Positions 6,922-15,374 of a stretch of 64,000 nt of DNA are shown one piece after another; within the stretch, counting starts at the first letter, position 1, and each line of letters opens with the position of its first letter. The DNA lies in the NCBI GenBank assembly GCA_963751795.1, contig CAVVVI010000002.1, positions 620,001 to 684,000 of the forward strand, written 5' to 3'. The translations under genes and the position numbers were made by a program. Origin of the DNA: BOG-908 sp963751795. GTDB lineage: Bacteria; Pseudomonadota; Alphaproteobacteria; Acetobacterales; Acetobacteraceae. The notes under the pieces were generated by a model. The model saw only the letters and a list, made by a program, of their open reading frames with translations, searched no databases and was not told the origin of the DNA.

Positions 6922-9666
6922 ATGAAGCTGTCCATGACCACCGAGAAGGCCCGCCTTCTCTGCACCACGTTGCTGATTCTGGCGCCGATCGGCCTGGCCC
7001 GCGCACAGCTCGGGAGCGTTTCGGACGTAACCCCGTCCGCCCAGCAGAAGGGCAAGAAGGCGAAGATCAGCACGCCCGCCGCCAACGCCAGCAACCAGGA
7101 GTTGGATGTGCCGGCCGGACGCGCGATGGAGCAGATCATCGTGCTCGGCCAGCGCACGCCGGCCAAGCTGGCCCGCCAGGCGCAGAAAGAGGCGCCGAAC
7201 CTGATCCTGGTGCAGCCGTATCAGGAGATCCGCAAGCTGCCCGATGTGAGTGCCGCCGAGGCGCTGCGCCGCATTCCCGGCATCTCGCTCGAGACCGACG
7301 AGGGCGAAGGTCGCTATGTGAATATCCGCGGCTTCGATGCCGACCTGAACAGCACCACCTTCGGCGGGCTGCGGCTGCCGCCCACCAACAACGCCTCGCC
7401 GTTCGGCGGCTACCGCGCTGTCACGCTCGACTCGATTCCGGTGGGCCTGATCGGCGCGCTGACGGTGACCAATTCCAACACGCCGGACATGGATGCCGAA
7501 GCCCTGGGCGGCACCATCGAGATCACGCCGAAGACCGTGCCGCCGGGCGACAAGCCGTTCTTCGTGTCGGGCGATATCGGCACCGGTTACGAGCCGCTGC
7601 GCAGCAAGGGCATCGCCAACCTCAATCTGACGACCGGCGGCCATTACGGCCCGTTCTCGATCCTGCTGACCGGCAGCTATTACGAGGATAGCCGCGGCAT
7701 CGACGACGTCGAGCCGAGCTACTTCAACAACTCTTCGCTGCCCTATCAGGCGGTCAACAATATCGGGCAGCGCGATTACGAGCTCAACCGCTGGCGGCAT
7801 GCCTACGGCATCACGCTGGGCTACGATCCCAATCCCGACAACCACTATTACATCCGCGCCTTCGACGCCGGCTACACGGAGCGCTACGACCGCCAGATCC
7901 TCAGCATCTCGCCCGACGGCAATGCGACGCAGAACGCGCGCGGCATCATCACCGACACGCTGAACAACACCGATTGCCCCTCGACCGGCCCGTGTGCCGT
8001 CAACGCGAGCGGTGGCCTGGGCAACAGCGTGGCACTGCAGAAGCAGCTGCGCGACGAGAAGGAGACCTCGCTCGACCGCATCGTGACCGCCGGCGGCCGC
8101 AACGTGCTCGGCAACGACGACATCCTGGACTACCATGTCGGCTACACGATCGGCACCTATCACAAGCCGTACGACTTCAATTCCACCTTCAGCTACCAGC
8201 CGGCGGCGGGCGAGAACGCGGCGATCTCCTACAGCCCGACAGGCCGTGGCAACACGCCGCTCTACAGCATCACCGGTGCCGACTACCTCAATCCCAACCG
8301 GTATGTCCTGACGAGCTTTAGCAACAGCCGGGCCGACAATTATGACCGCGAGCAATCCGCCGCCATCAATTACGAGCACAAGCTGAATGTGCTCTCCGGC
8401 GACGACGAGTTCGTCAAGTTCGGCCTCAGCGCACGGCTGCGCCACAAGCTGATCACCGCCCAGCCTTTCTCTTATGGCGCGCTGGACCCGACCTCGCTGG
8501 CCAGCATCGCCGGCAGCCAGAACGAGACGTATTACAGCGGGCAGTATCAGAACGGCGTCGATATTCCGCAGACCTATCTGCAGAACAGGTACGGCCCGGG
8601 CAGCATTGCCGCCGGCGACATGATGCAGGCGCTGCAGCAATTCATCAACGCGCGGGAAAACGTGTTTGCCGGCTATGGCGAATACCACGCGACCTGGGGC
8701 CGCGTCGGTCTGCTCGCCGGCGTGCGCGTGGAGCAGACTGCCGACAAGCTTAACGCCTACCAGTTCATCACCCCGCCGGCGACAGCGGCAAATCCTTCGC
8801 CCAGCGCCAACCCGAGCCTCAGCACGAAGTCGAACACCTATACGAACGTCTTTCCGAGCATCCAGGGCCGCTACGAGATCCAGCCGGACCTGATCGCGCG
8901 CGCCTCGTGGTCCACCACCATCGCACGGCCGGGTTTCAATCAGAACACGCCGGCGCTGACCGTCGATCTGGGGTCGGGCATCGTCGCCTCCGGCAACCCG
9001 AACCTGCAGCCGGCCACGTCCAACAGCTTCGATGTCGCCATCGAGAAATATCTGCCCCACGCCGGCATCGTGTCGGTGAGTTTCTTCGACAAGGAAATCC
9101 AGAACTACATCGTCAGCCGCACGCTTAACGGCCAGTCGCTGTCGGGCTTCGGCTTTCCCGGCGGACTGAATTTTGGGCGCATCACGACTTACCTGAACGC
9201 GCCATCCTCCTACGCCCGCGGCGTGGAATTTAATTACGACCAGCACTTCAATTTCCTGCCCGGCTGGCTTGGGGGGTTCGGCGGCGCCGCCAATTACACT
9301 TTCGTGGACTCGCAATTCGAGATCCGGCCAGGCGAATACGCGCCGCTGCCCTCCACATCGCAGCACACCTGGAACCTTGCGCTGTATTACGAGGCTCACG
9401 GGTTCAACGCGCGCCTGGCCGCCTATTCGGCCTCGGCCGATCTGTTCTCCATCGGCGGTGACAAAACAGGCGACGTATTCAACGGCACGCGCACGTCGCT
9501 CGATTTCGGCAGTTCCTACGCGTTCGCGCCGAACTGGGTGGTGTATTTCAACGCCAAGAACCTGCTGAACACGCCGCACGTGTTCTACCAGTACACCGAG
9601 AATCGCCCGATCCAGCGCGAGTTCTACCTGCAGACCTTCCAGCTCGGCGTGCGGTTCGACTACTAG
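6922..9666 (+). CDS. TonB-dependent outer-membrane receptor
   Basis: A 914-residue outer-membrane transporter that would import a ligand using TonB-ExbBD energy. A signal peptide (about residues 1-28, ending ARA) is followed by a low-complexity linker, a TonB-box-like segment (MEQIIVLGQR), a plug domain with the hallmark RIPGISLETDEGEGRYVNIRG region (about 110-135), and a beta-barrel ending in the aromatic terminus QLGVRFDY. It resembles the large TonB receptors common in Caulobacter and Xanthomonas. The ligand is unknown: no degradative or uptake gene is adjacent, and the gene sits alone between der and pdhA. A strong terminator follows. Confidence 0.9.
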   Translation: MKLSMTTEKARLLCTTLLILAPIGLARAQLGSVSDVTPSAQQKGKKAKISTPAANASNQELDVPAGRAMEQIIVLGQRTPAKLARQAQKEAPNLILVQPYQEIRKLPDVSAAEALRRIPGISLETDEGEGRYVNIRGFDADLNSTTFGGLRLPPTNNASPFGGYRAVTLDSIPVGLIGALTVTNSNTPDMDAEALGGTIEITPKTVPPGDKPFFVSGDIGTGYEPLRSKGIANLNLTTGGHYGPFSILLTGSYYEDSRGIDDVEPSYFNNSSLPYQAVNNIGQRDYELNRWRHAYGITLGYDPNPDNHYYIRAFDAGYTERYDRQILSISPDGNATQNARGIITDTLNNTDCPSTGPCAVNASGGLGNSVALQKQLRDEKETSLDRIVTAGGRNVLGNDDILDYHVGYTIGTYHKPYDFNSTFSYQPAAGENAAISYSPTGRGNTPLYSITGADYLNPNRYVLTSFSNSRADNYDREQSAAINYEHKLNVLSGDDEFVKFGLSARLRHKLITAQPFSYGALDPTSLASIAGSQNETYYSGQYQNGVDIPQTYLQNRYGPGSIAAGDMMQALQQFINARENVFAGYGEYHATWGRVGLLAGVRVEQTADKLNAYQFITPPATAANPSPSANPSLSTKSNTYTNVFPSIQGRYEIQPDLIARASWSTTIARPGFNQNTPALTVDLGSGIVASGNPNLQPATSNSFDVAIEKYLPHAGIVSVSFFDKEIQNYIVSRTLNGQSLSGFGFPGGLNFGRITTYLNAPSSYARGVEFNYDQHFNFLPGWLGGFGGAANYTFVDSQFEIRPGEYAPLPSTSQHTWNLALYYEAHGFNARLAAYSASADLFSIGGDKTGDVFNGTRTSLDFGSSYAFAPNWVVYFNAKNLLNTPHVFYQYTENRPIQREFYLQTFQLGVRFDY

Positions 9667-9672
9667 CCCGGC

Positions 9673-9697
9673 AGGGGGCGGCTCACACCCGCCCCCT
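9673..9697 (+). terminator. Terminator after the TonB receptor
   Basis: A 9-bp G+C-rich stem (AGGGGGCGG / CCGCCCCCT) with a 7-nt loop, just after the receptor stop and 35 bp before pdhA. It separates the receptor transcript from the PDH operon. Confidence 0.65.
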
Positions 9698-9731
9698 TGT
9701 CGCGCACGCCGCCTGCGCTAAGGTCTGGTGG

Positions 9732-10715
9732 ATGCTGCAACCCACCCAAGAGACCGCCCTCCTTCGCCAGGCCTGGGCGGACATGCTGCGCATCCGGCGC
9801 TTCGAGGAAAAAGCCGGCCAGCTTTACGGCATGGGGCTGATCGGCGGCTTCTGCCACCTCTATATCGGCCAGGAAGCGGTCGTGGTCGGCGTGCAGATGG
9901 CGCTGCAGCCCGGTGATCAGGTGATCACCAGCTACCGCGACCACGGCCACATGCTGGCGACCGGCATGGAGCCGCGCGGCGTGATGGCCGAGCTGACGGG
10001 CCGGGCCACGGGCTATAGCCGCGGCAAAGGCGGCTCGATGCACATGTTCAGCCGCGAGCGGAACTTCTTCGGCGGCCACGGCATCGTCGGTGCCCAGGTG
10101 AGCATCGGCACCGGGCTCGCGTTCAGCAACCGCTATCGCGGCAACAGCGCGGTCGCCGTCGCTTATATGGGCGAGGGCGCCTCCAACCAGGGCCAGGTGT
10201 TCGAAAGCTTCAACCTGGCGGCGCTGATGAAGCTGCCCTGCGTCTATGTGATCGAGAACAACCGCTACGGCATGGGCACCAGCGTGGAGCGTGCGTCGGC
10301 CTCCCGCGACCTGTCGCAGAACGGCGCGCCATGGGGCATTCCGGGCGTGCAGGTAGACGGCATGGACGTGCTTGCGGTGCACCGGGCGGCCGCTGCGGCG
10401 GTGGCGCACTGCCGCGATGGCGGCGGGCCCTATCTGCTGGAGATGAAGACCTACCGCTACCGCGGCCACTCCATGTCGGACCCCGCCAAATACCGCACGC
10501 GCGAGGAGGTGGCCGAGATGCGCGAGCACCACGACCCGATTACCGCGGCGCGCGCGGCACTGCTGCAGGCCGGCGTGGCCGAGGCCGAGCTGAAGCAGGC
10601 CGAGGACGAGACCCGCGCCATGATCGCCGAGGCGGCGGAGTTCGCCCAGAGCAGCCCCGAGCCCGATCCGGCCGAGCTGTGGACCGACGTGCTGCTCGAG
10701 GCCGCCGGGGCATGA
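9732..10715 (+). CDS. pdhA: Pyruvate dehydrogenase E1 alpha subunit
   Basis: Thiamine-diphosphate-dependent E1 alpha of the pyruvate dehydrogenase complex, which decarboxylates pyruvate and acetylates the lipoyl group of E2. The 327-residue protein shows the ThDP motif from GEGASNQGQVFESFN to IENNRYGMG (about residues 158-185), and the phosphorylation-loop region YRYRGHSMSDPAKYR of the alpha2beta2-type E1. It is the first gene of an operon with pdhB (ATGA overlap), pdhC, a GNAT gene and lpd. This split, lipoylated-E1-beta arrangement is characteristic of alphaproteobacteria. Confidence 0.96.
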   Translation: MLQPTQETALLRQAWADMLRIRRFEEKAGQLYGMGLIGGFCHLYIGQEAVVVGVQMALQPGDQVITSYRDHGHMLATGMEPRGVMAELTGRATGYSRGKGGSMHMFSRERNFFGGHGIVGAQVSIGTGLAFSNRYRGNSAVAVAYMGEGASNQGQVFESFNLAALMKLPCVYVIENNRYGMGTSVERASASRDLSQNGAPWGIPGVQVDGMDVLAVHRAAAAAVAHCRDGGGPYLLEMKTYRYRGHSMSDPAKYRTREEVAEMREHHDPITAARAALLQAGVAEAELKQAEDETRAMIAEAAEFAQSSPEPDPAELWTDVLLEAAGA

Positions 10716-12043
10716 CGCAGGTGCTGATGCCGGCGCTGTCGCCCACCATGACGGAGGGCAAGCTGGCCCGCTGGCTGAAGAAGATCGGCGACGACGTGCG
10801 CGCCGGCGACGTGATCGCCGAGATCGAGACCGACAAGGCGACGATGGAGGTCGAAGCGGCCGATGAGGGCCGGCTGGCCGAGATCCTGGTCAGCGAGGGC
10901 ACGGACGGCGTGGCGGTGAACACGCCGATCGCCGTGCTGACGGTTGAAGGCGAGGCGCCGGCCGACGCCGCCCCGCCGATCCAGCAGGCCAAGGCTGCCG
11001 CTTCGGCAACCGAGCCTGCCGCACCGGCCCCGCTGGCCGCCGCCGGCCCGGAGCGTGATTGGGGGGCGACCAAGCCCACCACGGTGCGCGAGGCGCTGCG
11101 CGACGCCATGGCCGCCGAGATGCGCGCGGACGGCGACGTGTTCCTGATGGGCGAGGAAGTCGCGCAATACCAGGGCGCCTACAAGATCAGCCAGGGCCTG
11201 CTGGAGGAATTCGGGCCCCGACGCGTGGTGGACACGCCGATTACCGAGCACGGCTTCACCGGCATGGCGGTGGGTGCGGCCATGGCCGGCCTGCGGCCGA
11301 TCGTCGAGTTCATGACGTTCAACTTCGCCATGCAGGCGATCGACCAGATCATCAATTCGGCGGCCAAGACGCTGTATATGTCCGGCGGCCAGATGGGCTG
11401 CCCGATCGTCTTCCGCGGCCCGAATGGTGCCGCCTCCCGCGTGGCGGCACAGCACAGCCAGGATTACGCGAGCTGGTATGCTCATTGCCCCGGGCTGAAA
11501 GTGGTGGCGCCGTACTCCTCGGCCGACGCCAAGGGGCTGCTGCGCGCGGCCATACGCGATCCCAATCCGGTGGTGTTCCTGGAGAACGAGATCCTCTACG
11601 GGCAGAGCTTCGAATGCCCGGTAGATGGCGACTTCCTGCTGCCGATCGGGCGGGCCAAGATCGAGCGCCCAGGGCGCCACGTCACCATCGTGGCTTACTC
11701 CATCATGGTGGGCGTGGCGTTGCGGGCAGCCGAGATGCTGGCCGGGCAGGGGATCGAGGCGGAGGTGATCAACCTGCGCACGCTGCGGCCGCTCGACATC
11801 GCCACGGTGGTGGACAGCGTCAAGCGCACCAGCCGGCTGGTCACCGTCGAGGAAGGCTGGCCGTATGCCGGCATCGGCAGCGAGGTGGCCATGCAGGTGA
11901 TCGAGCAAGCCTTCGACTGGCTGGACGCGCCGCCGGTGCGGGTAACCGGGCTGGACGTGCCGCTGCCCTATGCCGCGAACCTCGAAAAGCTGGCGCTGCC
12001 GCAACCGCAATGGGTGGTCGATGCCGTGCGCAAGATCACCTGA
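10712..12043 (+). CDS. pdhB: Pyruvate dehydrogenase E1 beta subunit with N-terminal lipoyl domain
   Basis: E1 beta subunit with a biotin/lipoyl domain at residues 1-78 (lipoyl lysine in ETDKATMEVEA), an Ala/Pro linker (about 80-115), and a transketolase-like E1 beta domain (about 120-443). The fused lipoyl domain is known from alphaproteobacterial PDH complexes. The ATG at 10712 overlaps the pdhA stop by 4 bp. The lipoyl-coding DNA is nearly identical to that of pdhC over 56 bp (10799-10854 versus 12240-12295). The frame is open further upstream, but that part lies inside pdhA. Confidence 0.96.
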   Translation: MTQVLMPALSPTMTEGKLARWLKKIGDDVRAGDVIAEIETDKATMEVEAADEGRLAEILVSEGTDGVAVNTPIAVLTVEGEAPADAAPPIQQAKAAASATEPAAPAPLAAAGPERDWGATKPTTVREALRDAMAAEMRADGDVFLMGEEVAQYQGAYKISQGLLEEFGPRRVVDTPITEHGFTGMAVGAAMAGLRPIVEFMTFNFAMQAIDQIINSAAKTLYMSGGQMGCPIVFRGPNGAASRVAAQHSQDYASWYAHCPGLKVVAPYSSADAKGLLRAAIRDPNPVVFLENEILYGQSFECPVDGDFLLPIGRAKIERPGRHVTIVAYSIMVGVALRAAEMLAGQGIEAEVINLRTLRPLDIATVVDSVKRTSRLVTVEEGWPYAGIGSEVAMQVIEQAFDWLDAPPVRVTGLDVPLPYAANLEKLALPQPQWVVDAVRKIT

Positions 12044-12149
12044 ATGACGGCGCGCTCTGCCCGCTGATGCGGACACGGCGCGCCGCACCGGCGATCCCGT
12101 TCCCGCTCTCCGGGAAGAGAGCCCGTCTTCCCCAAGGATGTCCAAGACG

Positions 12150-13460
12150 ATGCCCACCAACATCCTGATGCCCGCTTTGTCGCCGACGATGACGGAGGGC
12201 ACGCTCGCGCGCTGGCTGAAGAAGGAAGGTGACGTGATCCGCGCCGGCGACGTGATCGCCGAGATCGAGACCGACAAGGCGACCATGGAGGTCGAGGCGG
12301 TGGACGAGGGCGTGCTGGGCAAGATCCTGGTGGCCGACGGCACCGCCGGGGTAAAGGTGAACGACACCATCGCCGTGCTGGAAGATGCGGCCGGCGCCAG
12401 CCCGGCACCGGCCGCCAAGCCCGCACCCAGGCAGGAGGCCGGAGAGGTGGCCGCGCCGGTGCAGGCCACCACCGCCCCGCCGGCCGCCACTGCCGCGCCG
12501 CCGCCGGCAGCGGCGCCAGCCCCGCTGCCGGCGCACGCTGACGCGGGCGAGCGGGTGGCCGCCTCGCCGCTCGCGCGCCGCATGGCGCAGCAGGCGGGCA
12601 TCGACCTCGCTTCGCTGAAAGGCAGTGGCCCGAATGGCCGCATCATCCGGGTGGATGTGGAGGCCGCGCGCCCGGGCGCCGCCGCCGCCGCCGCCGCGCC
12701 GGCTCAACCGCCACAGGCAGCGCCGCCTGCCGCACCGGCCGCGCCGGCCGCCGCCATCACCGAACCAGGCCGCCTGGCGCCGCTCAGCAACGTCAAGCGC
12801 GTCACCGCGCGCCGGCTGACTCAGGCCAAGCAATCGGTGCCGCATTTTTATGTTAGCATCGACGTGGAGATCGATGCGCTGCTGGCCTTGCGCGCGCAGT
12901 TGAACGCGTGCTCCCCGCAGGAGGGCGATCAGGCCTACAAGATTTCGGTCAACGACATGGTGATCAAGGCGTGTGCGGCCGCACTGCGCCGCGTGCCGGG
13001 CGTCAATGCCAGCTACACCGATGACGGTGTGTTCCACTACGACAACGTCGATATCGCAGTAGCCGTGTCTATTCCGGACGGGCTGATCACGCCGATCATC
13101 CGCAAGGCCGACATCAAGGGCGTGGCCGCCATCGCCCGCGAAGGCCGTGCGCTGTTCGAACGTGCCAAACAGGGCAAGCTGAAGCCCGCCGAGTTCCAGG
13201 GCGGCACGTTCTCCATTTCCAACATGGGCATGTACGGCGTGCGCGATTTCGCCGCCATCATCAACCCGCCGCAGGCCGCCATTCTCGCGGTTGCCGCCGG
13301 CGAGCAGCGTGCGGTGGTGCGCGCCGGCCAGCTTGCGGTGGCTACGGTGATGACGTGCACCATCTCGGTCGATCACCGAGTCATCGACGGCGCGCTCGCC
13401 GCGGCATGGCTGGCCGCGTTCAAGGGCCTGATCGAGGCGCCGCTCGGGTTGCTGGTGTGA
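12150..13460 (+). CDS. pdhC: Dihydrolipoamide acetyltransferase, PDH E2
   Basis: Core E2 of the PDH complex; transfers the acetyl group to CoA. Order: lipoyl domain (residues 1-78), Ala/Pro linker, peripheral subunit-binding domain (ASPLARRMAQQAGIDL, about 133-170), a second Ala/Pro-rich linker, and the catalytic acetyltransferase domain (about 205-436) with the active-site motif DHRVIDGA. I prefer the ATG at 12150 (MPTNILMPALSP), which has AAGGA 11 nt upstream; an in-frame ATG at 12138 would place this site directly against the start. A 106-bp gap separates it from pdhB. The stop overlaps the next gene by 1 bp. Confidence 0.95.
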   Translation: MPTNILMPALSPTMTEGTLARWLKKEGDVIRAGDVIAEIETDKATMEVEAVDEGVLGKILVADGTAGVKVNDTIAVLEDAAGASPAPAAKPAPRQEAGEVAAPVQATTAPPAATAAPPPAAAPAPLPAHADAGERVAASPLARRMAQQAGIDLASLKGSGPNGRIIRVDVEAARPGAAAAAAAPAQPPQAAPPAAPAAPAAAITEPGRLAPLSNVKRVTARRLTQAKQSVPHFYVSIDVEIDALLALRAQLNACSPQEGDQAYKISVNDMVIKACAAALRRVPGVNASYTDDGVFHYDNVDIAVAVSIPDGLITPIIRKADIKGVAAIAREGRALFERAKQGKLKPAEFQGGTFSISNMGMYGVRDFAAIINPPQAAILAVAAGEQRAVVRAGQLAVATVMTCTISVDHRVIDGALAAAWLAAFKGLIEAPLGLLV

Positions 13461-13942
13461 TGCCCGACTTCACGCTGCGGCCTGCCGCGCCCGCCGATTG
13501 CGACGCCATCGCGGCACTGGTGCGCGCGCTGGCGGAATACGAGAAACTGGCCGCCGAAGCGCAGGCGGACGGTGCCGATTTCCGCGCGCAACTGTTCGGC
13601 GCGCAGCCGGCGGCCCACGCCATGGTTGCCGAACGGGCCGGCACCATCGTCGGTATCGCCATCTGGTTCTACAATTTCAGCACCTTCGTCTGCCGCCGCG
13701 GCCTGTACGTGGAGGACGTGTTCGTGCAGCCCGAACATCGCGGCCTGGGCATCGGGCGCGCCTTCTTCGTCGCCATGGCGCAGCGGGCGCTGCAGGAAGG
13801 CTGCCAGCGCATGGAATGGTCCGTGCTGGACTGGAACGCCCCTGCGGTCGCCTTCTACCGCGCCATGGGCGCCGTGGGCATGGAGGAGTGGACGGTGCAG
13901 CGCCTGACCACGCCGACGATCGAGCGCCTCGCCCATGGCTGA
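13460..13942 (+). CDS. GNAT N-acetyltransferase within the PDH operon
   Basis: A 160-residue GNAT-fold acetyltransferase. The acetyl-CoA-binding motif A is visible as VEDVFVQPEHRGLGIGRAFF (about residues 85-104), followed by WNAPAVAFYRAMGA (about 128-141), typical of diamine/spermidine-acetyltransferase-like GNATs. The substrate is unknown. The start overlaps the pdhC stop by 1 bp and the end overlaps lpd by 8 bp, so it is almost certainly cotranscribed and translationally coupled with the E2 and E3 genes. Confidence 0.88.
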   Translation: MPDFTLRPAAPADCDAIAALVRALAEYEKLAAEAQADGADFRAQLFGAQPAAHAMVAERAGTIVGIAIWFYNFSTFVCRRGLYVEDVFVQPEHRGLGIGRAFFVAMAQRALQEGCQRMEWSVLDWNAPAVAFYRAMGAVGMEEWTVQRLTTPTIERLAHG

Positions 13943-15335
13943 TCAGGAGTTCGATCTGGTGGTGGTGGGCGGCGGCCCCGGCGGCTACGTGGCCGCCATC
14001 CGCGCCGCCCAGCTCGGCATGCGCGCGGCCCTCGTCGAACGCGAACATCTCGGCGGCATCTGCCTGAATTGGGGATGCATCCCCACCAAGGCGCTGCTGC
14101 GCAGTGCCGAGATCAATCATCTGCTGGGCCATCTCGGCGAGTACGGCTTTGCCGCCGACAACATCCGCTACGATCTGCAAGCCGTCGTCAAACGCTCGCG
14201 CCGCATCGCCGCGCAGCTCGCCGGCGGCGTGGGCCATCTGCTCAAGAAAAACAAGGTAACCGTGTTCGACGGGCAGGGTGCGCTTGCGGGCGGAAACACG
14301 CTGGCGGTCAGCAAGGATGGCGCGGTCACGGTCACGCTCAAGGCACCGCACATCATCCTGGCCACCGGCGCGCGCGCGCGCCAGTTGCCGGGGCTGGAGA
14401 CCGATGGCGCACTGATCTGGTCCTACAAGGACGCGATGGTGCCCAAGCTGATGCCGCGCCGCCTGCTCGTCGTCGGCTCCGGGGCGATCGGCATCGAGTT
14501 CGCCAGCTTCTTCCGTAACATGGGCGCCGAGGTCACCGTGATCGAGGTCGCCGACCGCATCCTGCCGGCCGAGGATGCCGAAATCAGCGCCTTCGCGCAG
14601 AAGGCGTTCGAAAAGCAGGGCATGCGCTTCCTGCTCGGCGCGAAGATCGCCTCAGTCGAAAAGGCCGATGACAGCGTGACGGTCAGCGTCGCGGCCGGCG
14701 ACGGTGCCACGCAGACGATCACCGTCGACCGCGTCATCTCCGCCGTCGGCATCGTCGGCAACACCGAAGGCCTGGGCCTGGAGGGCACGCAGGTGGCGGT
14801 CGAGCGCACGCACGTGGTCATCGACGCGTTCTGCCGCACCGGCGAGCCGGGCGTGTACGCGATCGGCGACCTGGCTGGCGCGCCGTGGCTGGCGCACAAG
14901 GCCAGCCACGAAGGCGTGGTCTGCGTCGAGGCGATCGCCGGACTCAACCCACACCCGATCGACTGGACCAACATTCCCGGCTGCACGTATTGCCGGCCAC
15001 AGATCGCATCGGTGGGACTGACCGAAGCACGCGCCGCCGCAGCGGGCCATGAGCTGCGGGTCGGCCGTTTTCCGTTCATCGGCAACGGCAAGGCGATCGC
15101 GATGGGCGAGCCCGAAGGCATGGTCAAGGTGATCTTCGAAGCCGGCACCGGTGCCCTGCTCGGCGCGCACATGATCGGCGCCGAAGTCACCGAAATGATC
15201 CAGGGCTACGCGATCGCGCGCACGCTGGAGACCACCGAGCAGGAGCTGATCCATACGGTGTTTCCGCACCCCACCGTCAGCGAAACCATGCACGAGGCGG
15301 TGCTCGACGCCTACAAGCGCGCCATCCATTTCTGA
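13935..15335 (+). CDS. lpdA: Dihydrolipoamide dehydrogenase, E3
   Basis: Flavoprotein that reoxidises dihydrolipoamide in the PDH complex and reduces NAD. The 466-residue protein has the FAD-binding VVVGGGPGGYVAAIRAAQLG (about residues 9-28), the redox disulfide GGICLNWGCIPTK (about 38-50), an NAD-binding VVGSGAIGIEFASFF region (about 179-193), a second FAD contact VYAIGDLAG (about 309-317) and the C-terminal HPTVSETMHEAV with the catalytic His-Glu pair. Last gene of the operon; a bidirectional hairpin follows. Confidence 0.97.
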   Translation: MADQEFDLVVVGGGPGGYVAAIRAAQLGMRAALVEREHLGGICLNWGCIPTKALLRSAEINHLLGHLGEYGFAADNIRYDLQAVVKRSRRIAAQLAGGVGHLLKKNKVTVFDGQGALAGGNTLAVSKDGAVTVTLKAPHIILATGARARQLPGLETDGALIWSYKDAMVPKLMPRRLLVVGSGAIGIEFASFFRNMGAEVTVIEVADRILPAEDAEISAFAQKAFEKQGMRFLLGAKIASVEKADDSVTVSVAAGDGATQTITVDRVISAVGIVGNTEGLGLEGTQVAVERTHVVIDAFCRTGEPGVYAIGDLAGAPWLAHKASHEGVVCVEAIAGLNPHPIDWTNIPGCTYCRPQIASVGLTEARAAAAGHELRVGRFPFIGNGKAIAMGEPEGMVKVIFEAGTGALLGAHMIGAEVTEMIQGYAIARTLETTEQELIHTVFPHPTVSETMHEAVLDAYKRAIHF

Positions 15336-15360
15336 CGGCCGGGAGTACTGCCCCCGGCCG
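15336..15360. terminator. Bidirectional terminator between lpd and the GH26-like gene
   Basis: An 8-bp perfect stem CGGCCGGG / CCCGGCCG with a 9-nt loop in the 39-bp gap between convergent genes. There is no T-tract, but position and symmetry fit a shared terminator. Confidence 0.55.
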
Positions 15361-15374
15361 CCCTGTCGCGCCTG

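Noticed and set aside
6841..9579. 912-codon open frame on the minus strand
   Set aside because: It is antisense to the TonB receptor gene, has no recognisable domain, and is Arg/Ala/Gly-rich as expected from the complement of a G+C-rich gene.
10712..10945. Lipoyl domain fused to E1-beta as a novel fusion
   Set aside because: This fusion is well known from alphaproteobacterial pyruvate dehydrogenase complexes.
10457..12646. 729-codon open frame on the minus strand
   Set aside because: Antisense to pdhB/pdhC, with no recognisable domain.
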